Virus record (IMG/VR): IMGVR_UViG_3300042564_006016
Coordinates: 1 to 54,562 of that record
Reading direction: 5' to 3' (one strand)
Length of the DNA: 54,562 bases
From: a virus
Below, in pieces: positions 37,040 to 46,331 of the stretch; position 1 is the stretch's first letter, and each line of letters begins with the position of its first letter. A program made the translations under genes and the position numbers. The notes beneath the pieces were generated by a model. That model saw nothing but the letters and a program-made list of their open reading frames with translations. It did not search any database and was not told the DNA's origin.

Positions 37040-38188
37040 ATGTCTTTGTCACCACAAATAAAACAAGTACTATATCAATTTGGAAATGGATTTAATGATA
37101 ACTATTATATTTTTAACAAAGCTGAACTTAAAAATATTTCAAAAATAAGCTTAAAAACAAATCATTTTGAAAGCTTTTCTCAAGATGGATTTACTAAAAT
37201 TAATGTTGGTACTAGAAACAAAAAAACTAAACAAGAAATGGCAGTAGATTTTTTGGTAAAAATAACAGATTATTTTGATTTAAATTATGTTCAACAAGCT
37301 TTTAATACCTCTGAAAAGAAATTATTTTATTTTATTTTAGATAGAAACAATAATTTAGAATTTTATTTTCAGCCAAATTGTGATCCGACTCTGATTCCAG
37401 AAACAGGGAATCAATCAGTAGAAAATTTAGGACAAGAAACTTTTGTAAAAACCGTAAGCTTTGCTTGCCCGCCTTTTATTTATAAATGCAAGCCAAATGT
37501 AGCTTATTTTGATAAAAATGCTTTGAGCCAATTTATACCCAGATATGTTTTGCTTGCAACTGATGATGGGGCTTCTTACTATAACTCAACTGTAGTATAT
37601 GATCAAGGGATTACCACTGCTACGGTGTTGATCAGCTCACTTACTTTAGATCAAAAATTAGCTCTTTTTGTAGATAAGTCACAACCTGATAATGCTATAG
37701 TCTATACTGATAAAATATTTGATTTGTCTGATCTTACTGTAGATACAAGCCAAGCCGTGCTAAATACAACTTTAACTAGCAATACACCAGCAAATATACT
37801 TTTAACTAGCTTTTTTAACGGCACAACAGCGAACAACGAGGCTTATTTAATAGAGATGGGGGGTTTGAGTCAAGGTCAATCTCTAAGAATTCAAAATACA
37901 AGTAACGGCTCTGATTTACAAATAACTTGGTTAAATAGTGTGGCAAGCCCTACCGCCATTAGCTATAATTCAATTAAAAATAGTTGGTACAATACAGCCA
38001 CAAAAGCTGAGATTGACCCTACTTTTTATAGTTTTATTTATCCTAGCAAAAGACCATTATTTTTTAGCCCTTTAGCAACTCAAAATATGACTATTAATAT
38101 AAACCCAGAGAGTTTAACTCTGACAAAAAACACAACAGGGAACCTCACTGTAAAAATAGAGGCTTTACAAACTTACCACACAATATAA
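37040..38188 (+). CDS. putative distal tail protein
   Basis: 382 residues, beta-rich throughout (FESFSQDGFTKINVGTRNKK). Directly downstream of the tape measure gene, where Dit-like proteins are encoded. Start and end abut the neighbours (two bases and one base). Identification is by order. Confidence 0.6.
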   Translation: MSLSPQIKQVLYQFGNGFNDNYYIFNKAELKNISKISLKTNHFESFSQDGFTKINVGTRNKKTKQEMAVDFLVKITDYFDLNYVQQAFNTSEKKLFYFILDRNNNLEFYFQPNCDPTLIPETGNQSVENLGQETFVKTVSFACPPFIYKCKPNVAYFDKNALSQFIPRYVLLATDDGASYYNSTVVYDQGITTATVLISSLTLDQKLALFVDKSQPDNAIVYTDKIFDLSDLTVDTSQAVLNTTLTSNTPANILLTSFFNGTTANNEAYLIEMGGLSQGQSLRIQNTSNGSDLQITWLNSVASPTAISYNSIKNSWYNTATKAEIDPTFYSFIYPSKRPLFFSPLATQNMTININPESLTLTKNTTGNLTVKIEALQTYHTI

Positions 38189-38189
38189 T

Positions 38190-39071
38190 ATGACTCAACT
38201 CTCACCAGCTTTAGCATTAGCAACTCAAACAAACCCAGCTGACTTAATTACAGCGGACAGCGTGAACAGGCAAACCAGAAATAGCGGAGGTCTTGTAGAT
38301 ATAGTCACCGCCTTTGCAGGTAAAGACGAAATTACAGATTCTAGCAGTGCAACTATTACTTGTATAGCCAACTCTACAATCCGAGTAAATGCTTGGAGGG
38401 CTACAGCTCAAACAATTCAATTGCCCGCTTGGAGTGCTAATCACCCGCCAATTTTGATTAGAACAAATAACTATGCGGTAAAAACAATTCAAAGGAATGG
38501 TACTGATACAATAAATAATCCTTGGAATTATAGCACAGCTCCAACTGGAACGACATATAATTTATATCTACCAGGAGAAACTGTAAGGTTAGTTCCCAAT
38601 AAACTTGTTAATTTTTGGGAAGTTGAGCCAGTACAAACGCCAGTAAACCTATACCGATGTGAAGCTTTTTTATCAGCAGATCAAAATCTTGGTACGGGTA
38701 CTTTTGATAGAATTAATTTGAATACTGAAGTGTACGACTTTGGCTCTTTTTATGATAATGTTACAAATTTTAGAGCCACGCCTTTAATCCCTGGTCTTTA
38801 TGGGGTGTGGGGAAGCTATACAATCAGAAATGCTACAACTACTGAAGTCCAAGGAAGCTGGAGAAAAAATACAACAAGGCTAAAAGTGATTGGTCAAGAA
38901 AATTTAACTGGGGTGCAAACAAGCCAACAATCTGGTTCTTTTGAAATTTTGATGAATGGCACAACTGATTATATTGAGATGAGAGCTTATTGCGGAACCG
39001 CTTCTGGGATTGCTTTTGGGGGGGCTTCTGATATAAATACAATGGGGGTTCGATTAATAAGCAGGATATAG
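38190..39071 (+). CDS. tail protein with C1q/TNF-like C-terminal jelly roll
   Basis: 293 residues. The N-terminal half is a strand-rich module (TITCIANSTIRVNAWRATAQ). Residues of about 150-293 read like the C1q/TNF-type receptor-binding fold: FRATPLIPGLYGVWGSYTI, then SGSFEILMNGTTDYIEMRAY and a final MGVRLISRI. Such domains cap phage tail fibres and bind host surface structures. A candidate receptor-binding protein beside the baseplate genes, additional to the 12405 spike. Confidence 0.65.
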   Translation: MTQLSPALALATQTNPADLITADSVNRQTRNSGGLVDIVTAFAGKDEITDSSSATITCIANSTIRVNAWRATAQTIQLPAWSANHPPILIRTNNYAVKTIQRNGTDTINNPWNYSTAPTGTTYNLYLPGETVRLVPNKLVNFWEVEPVQTPVNLYRCEAFLSADQNLGTGTFDRINLNTEVYDFGSFYDNVTNFRATPLIPGLYGVWGSYTIRNATTTEVQGSWRKNTTRLKVIGQENLTGVQTSQQSGSFEILMNGTTDYIEMRAYCGTASGIAFGGASDINTMGVRLISRI

Positions 39072-39106
39072 TTGCCAAATTCCAAACTTTTATTTATTTT
39101 AAAATT

Positions 39107-39631
39107 ATGTTCAATCAATTCAAATCTACGCTTTTTAAATCAATCAATTTAAATCCTGAAAGTTACCCAGAGCTTTTGCCTTTTTTACAAGATATTCGTC
39201 TTGTAGGCGACAAAGTAGGTATAAATTTTTTGATGAAAATTCGTGATAAAAATGCAAATATAAATGAATTTGACACTGAAAAAGAAATTATTGTGAATCA
39301 CTCAAATTATATCGAAGGGGCTTATAACCAAAGTACTGATACTTGGGAAGCTTATTTTGATATGCAAGATAACAAAGATTTAGTAATAGCACTTCAAAAT
39401 TATGTAGACAATTTTACTGGAGAAATAAACCCAAAATTTAGTGATTTAGATTTTAATCAAAAAAGATCTTTTGTAGAAGGTTTGGAAAATTACATCAAAG
39501 AAGTTAAACAAAGAATAGTTGAAAAAGAAACCGACATCGAAAAAACAAACCGAGAGATTAAAGAAATGAAATCTGATAACGAAACTTTTGACGATTTGAG
39601 GCTGGAAGCTAAAAAGAAAGGTTTGATTTAA
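39107..39631 (+). CDS. tail-region protein with C-terminal coiled coil
   Basis: 174 residues. A mixed first half is followed by a charged coiled coil (KEVKQRIVEKETDIEKTNRE) in the last 50 residues. In the tail operon between baseplate genes; possible assembly factor. No family. Confidence 0.6.
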   Translation: MFNQFKSTLFKSINLNPESYPELLPFLQDIRLVGDKVGINFLMKIRDKNANINEFDTEKEIIVNHSNYIEGAYNQSTDTWEAYFDMQDNKDLVIALQNYVDNFTGEINPKFSDLDFNQKRSFVEGLENYIKEVKQRIVEKETDIEKTNREIKEMKSDNETFDDLRLEAKKKGLI

Positions 39632-39636
39632 AAAAA

Positions 39637-40827
39637 ATGCCGTTAGTAATTAATGTTATAGACCCTTTCGACCCAACTTTTGGGATAGTACGCCGTAGCG
39701 TGATAGATAACGCTCACATCACAAAAAAAGAGCTAAAATTGAGATTAGATAGTTTCCACGAGTTAGAAATGGAAATAACCCCACAAAGTACAGCTTGGAA
39801 AATGTTTCAAGACCCAAATAAAAGGTTTGGTGTAATGGTAGAGACTGATTATTTAACACTTCCATTTTGCCAAAAAGACCCAGCCTACGAAATAAACAGT
39901 CAAACTGGAATCATGAAAATCAAGTTTGCAAGCATGAGTTATTTTTTGCAATACACCAAAAGTTTTCCAAATCAGATTTTTAACGGGCAACTGAGTGGGC
40001 TTTTGGCTAATTTAAATCAAGCCTTTGTTTATACTAAAATAAACACTGATAAAACTTTGTATAACTTTACAGTTGCTAGAGATTTAAGCGATTTTGAAGT
40101 ACTTAAAAACGCTACTAATGCTTATCAATGGCGAGATAATGGAGTTGTACAAGTTGGAAATGTTTTGAAACCTCAAATCTTGTACGGTAAGATAGCTGAA
40201 ATAGGAAGTTATTACAGAACTGATCCAAATAATAGGTTGGAATGCAAAGGGCTGACAATTAGTGATGAGCTTACGAATAATAGCCTTGATCAAGCTGTAG
40301 CCGAGATTCAACCAATTGTAGTTGGTGATTATATTACTTATTTAGATTGCTACAGTTCAACATCTGGAATTGACGGTGTAAATTCTCAAATAAACATCAA
40401 TCCTAGTAATGTCGCACAAAACTCAGATTTTCCTTTGATTAGTTTTGTGGTTGGAGGTAAAACAGTTTGGTATATTAAAAATAACTTTGCCCCAGTTTAT
40501 CCAGCCAAATATGAAACTTTAAAAGTTGACGCAACTTCTAATACTGAAGACTCTGGAGGCAATCAGTTAGTTAATCAATCTTTAACACCACAACAGATAT
40601 ATCAAGAAGGGGTTGACTTTTTGCGAACCAAAAAACAATCAATCGCTTTGAGCCAAAAAATAACAAGTTTTAAAAGAGTATTTTTGCCTGGCAATGAATG
40701 CTTTGTAAATATCAATAGAACTGTAGAAATAAACGGTGTAACAACCTCTATTTTGCAACTAAACCAACCAATGATATTTAAAGAAGGTGACGGGGTAACT
40801 TTTGACCTTAATGTAATACAAAACTAA
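39637..40827 (+). CDS. tail-associated / baseplate hub protein (Gp37-like)
   Basis: 396 residues. The start (VINVIDPFDPTFGIVRRSVI, SFHELEMEITPQ) resembles the siphovirus ReqiPepy6 Gp37-like / endopeptidase-tail N-terminal hub domains. The C-terminal RTKKQSIALSQKITSFKRVF is also of that style. It forms the tail tip through which DNA exits. No catalytic domain is visible, so the hub lacks an obvious peptidase. Confidence 0.65.
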   Translation: MPLVINVIDPFDPTFGIVRRSVIDNAHITKKELKLRLDSFHELEMEITPQSTAWKMFQDPNKRFGVMVETDYLTLPFCQKDPAYEINSQTGIMKIKFASMSYFLQYTKSFPNQIFNGQLSGLLANLNQAFVYTKINTDKTLYNFTVARDLSDFEVLKNATNAYQWRDNGVVQVGNVLKPQILYGKIAEIGSYYRTDPNNRLECKGLTISDELTNNSLDQAVAEIQPIVVGDYITYLDCYSSTSGIDGVNSQININPSNVAQNSDFPLISFVVGGKTVWYIKNNFAPVYPAKYETLKVDATSNTEDSGGNQLVNQSLTPQQIYQEGVDFLRTKKQSIALSQKITSFKRVFLPGNECFVNINRTVEINGVTTSILQLNQPMIFKEGDGVTFDLNVIQN

Positions 40828-40828
40828 T

Positions 40829-41701
40829 ATGAACCCTGTAAATATTGTAACCCCAGAACCTGCCAAAGACCCTAAAACAGGGTTTTTAGTAAGTTTAGAT
40901 AACGCTGATGTAAATTTAAAAAGCAAGGAAAGCCAGTTTTTCGATCAGGTTAAAAAAGAATTGCAAGGGAATGTTTTGAATGCTCCAAGTATAATCAGCC
41001 AAAAATTTGTTTTGTTTGATCAAAGCTCAGTTCTTCTTGGCTTAGAGGCGGGATTTGCTAATTACTCGGCTGGTTTTATACCTACTTTTCAAGATTATTT
41101 ACAAAATCCTATTAAATATAAAATAAACAATATAAATGCTATAACTTTGGGGACTTCAATAACTCTTGGGGGTTCGCCTTTTGGGTTTTCAACAATTGCA
41201 GACACAAATTATAGTGTTGACATGTATTTGTCTTCTTATTTATACGAAAATCAAACAAAACAACCAATTAATTTTGATGGAAGTTTTAGACAGCCTAAAA
41301 AGCTTTTGAGTGCTAAAACTGTTTTTACCCACACAAAAAATGGTGCTGTTGTTGATGTAAGTTATACAATAAGCAGACCGTTTATTGATTTTAATTTTAC
41401 AGATTATATTAATGGCAGGGGTTTAATTGGCTCAAATACAGATTTCACAGTTACACCAGAAAAAATAACCCAAGCACAATATAATCTTTTACGAGATACT
41501 GATACTTTTTTATACACATTTTTTGGTTATGATTTTGCAAGTTATAGTCTTTTAACAGGAAATAATAAAATTCATTTTGAGCAATTAATTTCTGGATATA
41601 TTTCAGGGGGAACTTTTATTGCACCTTTTTTAACTCCTAAAGTAGAAGGCTATTTAAATTATTTTGGTCAAATGGCGACTTTTGATTCAATCAATTCCTA
41701 A
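40829..41701 (+). CDS. hypothetical tail protein
   Basis: 290 residues, beta-rich with aromatic-rich segments (FLYTFFGYDFASYSLLTGNN). One base after the hub gene. Probably a baseplate component; no motif recognised. Confidence 0.6.
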   Translation: MNPVNIVTPEPAKDPKTGFLVSLDNADVNLKSKESQFFDQVKKELQGNVLNAPSIISQKFVLFDQSSVLLGLEAGFANYSAGFIPTFQDYLQNPIKYKINNINAITLGTSITLGGSPFGFSTIADTNYSVDMYLSSYLYENQTKQPINFDGSFRQPKKLLSAKTVFTHTKNGAVVDVSYTISRPFIDFNFTDYINGRGLIGSNTDFTVTPEKITQAQYNLLRDTDTFLYTFFGYDFASYSLLTGNNKIHFEQLISGYISGGTFIAPFLTPKVEGYLNYFGQMATFDSINS

Positions 41702-41750
41702 ATTTGCCAAAAACAATTTTATAGTACATTATGCACACATAAAAATTTAT

Positions 41751-42332
41751 ATGTCTAAAAAAATTGTAATAACTTCTTTAATAGCCTGCTCTCTTATAGT
41801 GCCAGCTATTTTTACTTTTACTACTACTAAAGTTCAAACCTCAACTACAATAGAAAAAGAAGATTTTGACTTGGTAATTTCTAGTCAGAAAGAAATTGAT
41901 AATGACCAAGATAAAAGAATCTCTAAACTAGAAAAAGTAGAAATCCCAGATTTTACAGATTTAGGAAATGAGGCTATTGATAAAACACCTAAGTCTTCTA
42001 GCTCATCTCAAAATAATCAAAAAACAACTAGCTCTATATCAACAATAACTACTCCTAAAATAACTTCTAGCTCATTGTCTAGCAACCCTACTATTGTTTC
42101 TAAACAGATTAGATACAGAACTGATCCTGCTAATTATAAAATTGATTTTATGTACGATAGCTGGACAAAATTAATGAAAAAATGCACAGCTTCTTGTACT
42201 TATGTTATTGTATTAAGAGATGAAAATGGAGACCCTTTAACATATTCTACAGATTTTGAATCTTTAGAAGATATGAAAAATCTCTTTCCACACTCTTATT
42301 ATTCTAAAACATACACAGAAATTGAATTGTAA
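41751..42332 (+). CDS. secreted or membrane-anchored protein
   Basis: 193 residues from ATG 41751 (MSKKIVITSLIACSLIVP); an in-frame start at 41664 overlaps the previous gene. The N-terminus is a signal peptide or anchor, followed by a Ser/Thr-rich linker (about 85-125) and a C-terminal domain with two Cys (KKCTASCTYVIVL). Last gene before the lysis promoter. It could modify the cell surface. Confidence 0.65.
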   Translation: MSKKIVITSLIACSLIVPAIFTFTTTKVQTSTTIEKEDFDLVISSQKEIDNDQDKRISKLEKVEIPDFTDLGNEAIDKTPKSSSSSQNNQKTTSSISTITTPKITSSSLSSNPTIVSKQIRYRTDPANYKIDFMYDSWTKLMKKCTASCTYVIVLRDENGDPLTYSTDFESLEDMKNLFPHSYYSKTYTEIEL

Positions 42333-42442
42333 TTACTTCCTAGTAACCCAAAAAATAAAAGGCAAAGAATAGCCAACAAAAACCATTAGAATTGCGTGAG
42401 ATAAAATAGACATACAAAAAGACCTAAACTATATTTAATCAA

Positions 42443-42478
42443 TTGACAAGTTTCAGCCTTTAGTGGTAATAAGGAGAG
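42443..42478 (+). promoter_or_regulatory. lysis promoter region with true Shine-Dalgarno
   Basis: TTGACA (42443-42448) with a GGTAAT/TAATAA -10 candidate 16-18 bases on, then AAGGAGAG (42471-42478) just before the ATG at 42482. This is the clearest ribosome-binding site in the window and marks the lysis genes as a unit. Confidence 0.7.
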
Positions 42479-42481
42479 TAA

Positions 42482-43531
42482 ATGAAAATCCCAAATCTAT
42501 TTGATCAAAACCCTCTTGTTATCTCCCAAGGAAGACATAACCAAGACTGGTCTGGAAAGATTGCAAGAGTAGCAATAGATTTTAGCTACATTGGAGATTT
42601 AATTTGCCCTTTTGATGGCTGTATTGTTAAATTACATAATGGTTCAAATCAAGGTCAACAATCATATTTTTCAATGGTGTTACCAGACGGTTCAAGGTTA
42701 ATTTGTGTTCATGGCTACCCTGTAAGAACAGGAGTTTTTAACAAAGGCGAAGTTGTCGGAAAGTGTAGGTGGCACCACTGGCATATTTCAATTATTGTAA
42801 ATGGTGAATTAGATTGTATAATGAGCTACTTAGACAGATCAATTCCTACAATGACACAGCCTAGTTTATACGGTGGAGATACTAACCACCCAGACTGTAG
42901 ATGGGAAACTTACGAAGACAAACAACTTAATATTAATTCAGAAACCGATATGTTTAAAGACAAACTAACTCAAACAATCCCAACCATAGGATTTGACCCA
43001 ACAACTCAAAACATGCTTTTACAAAGTGTAAATAACGAAGATGCAAGTTATTTGCTAACTTTTGCTGGAAAAGCTCCAAGAGATGATTTGGACAGAGCTA
43101 ACCAAGAAATAGCTAGGTTAAAAGCTGAATTAGAAAAAGAGCCAAAAACTGTTGAAATAGCCAATCCTGTTAATGTGGAGTTGCAAAATAAATTAGATTC
43201 TTTAGAAAAGGAAAATAAAAGTTTGACTGAAATGTTGCTTGTAGCAAATAAACCCTCAAAGGATGTACATAGTATAGACACCCTTCAACCAGCCCAACCC
43301 CTACCAATCTGGAAAAGATCATTTTTTGACACGGCTAGATCTGGAACTTATGCCCTTGCAGGTGTGCTTGCTAGCACTGGAGTCTGGGAAATGGTGCAAA
43401 TTTATCTAGCAACTGGAGATTTTAGCGAGGAATCCTTTAGCAAATTAGCAATTTCAGCTGGGGTTGTTTTGGCTGGTTACTTGCAAGAGCAAGCTAAAAA
43501 TAACAGGAAAGAAGCAGAAAAGAAAATATGA
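42482..43531 (+). CDS. putative endolysin, M23-like with membrane-associated C-terminus
   Basis: 349 residues. The N-terminal 120 residues follow the LytM/M23 order: VAIDF (Asp33), CVHGYP (His77) and HHWHISI (His98-His101 region), but the usual first zinc His four residues before Asp33 is Arg29. A coiled-coil linker (about 200-260) leads to a hydrophobic C-terminal segment (about 285-335, TYALAGVLASTGVWEMVQIY) of the type seen in holin-like tails. Promoter, SD and downstream membrane proteins support a lysis role. It ends in an ATGA overlap with the next gene. Confidence 0.6.
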   Translation: MKIPNLFDQNPLVISQGRHNQDWSGKIARVAIDFSYIGDLICPFDGCIVKLHNGSNQGQQSYFSMVLPDGSRLICVHGYPVRTGVFNKGEVVGKCRWHHWHISIIVNGELDCIMSYLDRSIPTMTQPSLYGGDTNHPDCRWETYEDKQLNINSETDMFKDKLTQTIPTIGFDPTTQNMLLQSVNNEDASYLLTFAGKAPRDDLDRANQEIARLKAELEKEPKTVEIANPVNVELQNKLDSLEKENKSLTEMLLVANKPSKDVHSIDTLQPAQPLPIWKRSFFDTARSGTYALAGVLASTGVWEMVQIYLATGDFSEESFSKLAISAGVVLAGYLQEQAKNNRKEAEKKI

Positions 43532-43758
43532 ACAAAGTAAAAGAGTTTTTCACACACGAATTTCCGAGAACGGACAGCCCTTTTACTATTTCTTTTGTAG
43601 TTGTTTTTTTCTTTTTAAACCCTATTATTGTTTTGATCTATGGAAAATATACCGAACCAACGACTTTAATGTATTATATACTAATGACAAGCCTTAACCT
43701 TTGGGCAACCGCTCTTTTTGTTATGGTTTTGAGATTTTTAAAATTTTTAAAGAAATAA
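43528..43758 (+). CDS. holin-like membrane protein
   Basis: 76 residues with two hydrophobic segments (about 18-41 and 47-68) and a Lys-rich end (FLKFLKK), the layout of class II holins. Overlaps the endolysin stop by four bases. It would permeabilise the inner membrane at lysis. Confidence 0.65.
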   Translation: MNKVKEFFTHEFPRTDSPFTISFVVVFFFLNPIIVLIYGKYTEPTTLMYYILMTSLNLWATALFVMVLRFLKFLKK

Positions 43759-43759
43759 A

Positions 43760-43990
43760 ATGCCTGTTTTTTTTGGACTATATTTATCGCTACCTTTGAC
43801 CTTTTTTATATTTTTTTTAGTTGTAGTTTGGGTTGAGTTAGGAGATAATGCAAAAAACACACTAGAACTTAACGCTCAAAATAATATTTTAGTTCAAACA
43901 ATGGAACATTTAGAAAATAGAGTCGATAAGATTGATAAGACTCAAACAAAAAAACTTGACCAAATTTTAGCTAAATTAAATACCTTATAA
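43760..43990 (+). CDS. membrane-anchored coiled-coil lysis protein
   Basis: 76 residues: one N-terminal hydrophobic segment (LPLTFFIFFLVVVWVEL) then a coiled coil with DKIDKTQTKKLDQI. Similar in build to spanin inner-membrane parts or phage hemolysin-like (XhlA-type) proteins. Context supports lysis. Confidence 0.55.
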   Translation: MPVFFGLYLSLPLTFFIFFLVVVWVELGDNAKNTLELNAQNNILVQTMEHLENRVDKIDKTQTKKLDQILAKLNTL

Positions 43991-43991
43991 A

Positions 43992-44285
43992 ATGACTGTA
44001 GAATATTTTATTGTAGCAATAAGTGGGTTGGCAACCGCAATAGGAATTTTGTGGGGAGCTGTAATAGTGATTAGTAACTTTGTAAAAAAACTTATTGAGG
44101 AACAGATAAAAGAAATGAAAATCAGGATTTCTAGCCTTGAAGTAGAAAATGAGAAACTAAAAATAGAAATCCAAGAAAGAAATATAAAAATTGATAACCT
44201 AACTACAGCCATTTATGATCTTGCAATGGCAACTAGAAAAACAAAAAAAATAGATGAAATCCTAGAAAGAGTTAAAAAATTATGA
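43992..44285 (+). CDS. membrane-anchored coiled-coil lysis protein
   Basis: 97 residues with an N-terminal hydrophobic segment (ISGLATAIGILWGAVIVISN) followed by a long Glu/Lys coiled coil. Same plan as the previous gene, suggesting a paired function. Its TGA stop overlaps the convergent minus-strand gene by six bases. Confidence 0.55.
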   Translation: MTVEYFIVAISGLATAIGILWGAVIVISNFVKKLIEEQIKEMKIRISSLEVENEKLKIEIQERNIKIDNLTTAIYDLAMATRKTKKIDEILERVKKL

Positions 44286-44510
44286 CTTTGCTCGAATTTT
44301 TGATAGCAGAAACTCTCTATGCTCAGGATTGCACCACCAATCATAAGTCTGAACAGTGTGAAAATGTAGATCCACAAAATACTTCTCCCGCAAATAAATA
44401 GGTAAAATCTTAGGGACATTTTCGTAGTTTTTGAAGGTTACGCACTCGTGAATTACAACCTTTTTTGATTGGTTATTTATTACTTTAAAAAAGACTGTTA
44501 TGGGGATCAT
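44280..44510 (-). CDS. hypothetical protein
   Basis: 76 residues (VFFKVINNQSKKVVIHECVT), with HFHTVQTYDWWCNPEH near the C-terminus, a His/Cys/Trp cluster that might bind metal. It overlaps the Dam stop by ATGA and is the last gene of the right-hand minus operon. Confidence 0.6.
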   Translation of the reverse strand: MIPITVFFKVINNQSKKVVIHECVTFKNYENVPKILPIYLREKYFVDLHFHTVQTYDWWCNPEHREFLLSKIRAKS

Positions 44511-45400
44511 AAAAGTTTTAAATTTTCATCTGGCAAGTTTGTAAAAAGTTTTTCGCACACCCGATTATTTGATTTTGCCGATAAAATACTTCTATGTACA
44601 TATTGTTCCACTTCTATAAGTGGGCTTTTGTAGCTCGATAAATATATTTTGTAGCCTTCTTTGGTTAATTTATCAATCCAACTATACATTTGATCATAAT
44701 CTAGCCCTTTTTGGTATTTAGCTGTGTCAATATAAGGAGGGTCTAAATAGATTATAGTTTCATTTTTTGGGGTGGTAAATTCTACTTGTTGATAATCTAA
44801 GTTTGTTATTTCAAGTCGTTCAAGTTGTTCAAGTTGTTCAAGTTGTTCAAGTTGTTCAAGTTGTTGAAGTTGTTGAAGTCGTTCAAGTTGTTTAAGTTGT
44901 TCAAGTTGTTGAAGTTCAAACCTACCCTCTATTTTAGCTATTTGTTTAAACTTATTTATTAATTCTATTCTTTTATTTGGGTTTTCTAAATAACCATTTG
45001 CGAGTAAAAATTCATGGGCTTGTCTTTTTATTTCTTCAATATTTTTTCCGAAAAGGTAGTTTTTTTGGTTATTTCCAAAACTCCAGCAGGTTTGAGCAAG
45101 CCCCGACTTCCAATTTGTACCGTCTTTAAGCTCTAAAAATTCTTCTCTACTTATCCAATTGTAAAACTCATCTGTAACTCCGTCTTTTTGTATTTTTTTG
45201 AGTAGGTTACAAACCACAGTATTTAATTCATTATAATAGACTTGTTTAATTTGCTTTCTTTGCATAAATTCAAAGCTAATAGCACCACCTCCACCAAAAA
45301 CATCGTAAATATATTTTGTTTGTGGGTTGTGAGTTAAAATATAATCAACAATTTTATTTGCTAATTTTCTTTTACTTCCCATGTAGGGGATACCAATCAT
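44507..45400 (-). CDS. Dam-type (D12 class) DNA adenine methyltransferase
   Basis: 297 residues. SAM-binding motif DVFGGGGA at 33-40, N-terminal PYMGSKRKLANKI as in D12-class enzymes, and catalytic DPPY at 220-223. Between these lies an unusual low-complexity insert at about 162-197 made of LEQ/LQQ tripeptides encoded by 9-bp repeats. D12 enzymes methylate adenine, often in GATC. In phages this protects DNA from host restriction or marks it for packaging. ATGA overlaps on both sides tie it to the operon. Confidence 0.9.
   Translation of the reverse strand: MIGIPYMGSKRKLANKIVDYILTHNPQTKYIYDVFGGGGAISFEFMQRKQIKQVYYNELNTVVCNLLKKIQKDGVTDEFYNWISREEFLELKDGTNWKSGLAQTCWSFGNNQKNYLFGKNIEEIKRQAHEFLLANGYLENPNKRIELINKFKQIAKIEGRFELQQLEQLKQLERLQQLQQLEQLEQLEQLEQLERLEITNLDYQQVEFTTPKNETIIYLDPPYIDTAKYQKGLDYDQMYSWIDKLTKEGYKIYLSSYKSPLIEVEQYVHRSILSAKSNNRVCEKLFTNLPDENLKLL
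44811..44917. repeat. 9-bp repeat array inside the methyltransferase gene
   Basis: About ten copies of TTCAAGTTG with variants TTGAAGTTG and TTCAAGTCG, in frame, encoding the leucine-glutamine tripeptides. Copies differ slightly, so the array has drifted since its expansion. Copy number is likely to vary between isolates. Confidence 0.9.
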
Positions 45401-45639
45401 ACACTCCCAACCTCTAAATTACTATAACCTTCCCTAGACTGTTTAAGCTTTTCTAATTTTAGATTGTTTAAAGTCATTTGTAGCCCTTCTTGTTGTACTT
45501 TTAACCTAGCTGTCAAAATATCTATTTTAGCTATAGTTTCGTTGCATTCTTTCATTTGCTTTTCCACTTGAACAGTTAAAAGGTCAATTGCCTCTGGTTC
45601 AATTTTTGGTTGGTATGGTGGGGTGTAGGATTCGGTCAT
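45397..45639 (-). CDS. hypothetical coiled-coil protein
   Basis: 80 residues, central coiled coil (EKQMKECNETIAKIDILTAR). It overlaps the Dam start by ATGA. Could modulate the methylase by position; unknown. Confidence 0.6.
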   Translation of the reverse strand: MTESYTPPYQPKIEPEAIDLLTVQVEKQMKECNETIAKIDILTARLKVQQEGLQMTLNNLKLEKLKQSREGYSNLEVGSV

Positions 45640-45648
45640 AGAATATTT

Positions 45649-46032
45649 TTAATTTTCATTTTTTGATTTAAAATCTGTAGGTTTAAAAAATACCACCCCT
45701 GTACAATATACTTCGTCATCTCTAAATATATCAAAAGTAGCGTTTATAAGATCTTCTGGGAGTTTATAAACCCAAGTTTGTTCAGGTTTATTTTCTGGTG
45801 CAAAAATTGCTTCAATAAAAGGATTTTCGGCTATTTCTCCGCCGTCAAAACAACCAATTTCGTCATCTACAGCTCCTCTAAATTCTGCGAGGTCATCAGA
45901 GGCTCCAAACAGTATAACAATGTTGTTTAAGGCACAGTACTCTTCAATTTCTTTGGTTGTTTCATCTCTGTACTGTCTGCCATGTAATTTTTGTGCTACA
46001 TCGTTTAACATTTTTTGGCTGGGTTGGATCAT
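45649..46032 (-). CDS. hypothetical protein
   Basis: 127 residues, acidic, starting MIQPSQKML with ASDDLAEFRGAVDDEIGCFDGG in the middle. This resembles phage proteins that start with a short helix and carry an FxGA.ddE segment, often near nucleotide metabolism genes, but I cannot name the family. It overlaps the previous gene by ATGA. Confidence 0.65.
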   Translation of the reverse strand: MIQPSQKMLNDVAQKLHGRQYRDETTKEIEEYCALNNIVILFGASDDLAEFRGAVDDEIGCFDGGEIAENPFIEAIFAPENKPEQTWVYKLPEDLINATFDIFRDDEVYCTGVVFFKPTDFKSKNEN

Positions 46033-46331
46033 AAAATTTCTTTAACAAGTTCTAGTAATTTCTTTTTTAGCTTTTTAGCTTTTACAGTCAATTTCTCATC
46101 AGATTCCTCCGCATAGTTTTTGTAAGTAGCGTCAAAGGTAAAACAAAAAGCTTCTCTTGCGGATTCAAAACTGTCGCCGTGAGCTGTCATGTCTAGCTCT
46201 TTACAGCTAAAAAGATTGTCACCATCTTTTCCGACGATTACAAAGATTTCCAAGGGGTGGTTTAGTTTATAGGTTCTGTCATCATACTTGATTTCTGTAG
46301 GGTGGGCTATGTTAATTGTAGGCTTGATCAT
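46029..46331 (-). CDS. hypothetical protein
   Basis: 100 residues (IKYDDRTYKLNHPLEIFVIV), with a Lys-rich helical end. Its first codons (MIKPTIN) are almost identical at the DNA level to those of the 46555 gene, a duplicated start segment. Confidence 0.6.
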   Translation of the reverse strand: MIKPTINIAHPTEIKYDDRTYKLNHPLEIFVIVGKDGDNLFSCKELDMTAHGDSFESAREAFCFTFDATYKNYAEESDEKLTVKAKKLKKKLLELVKEIL

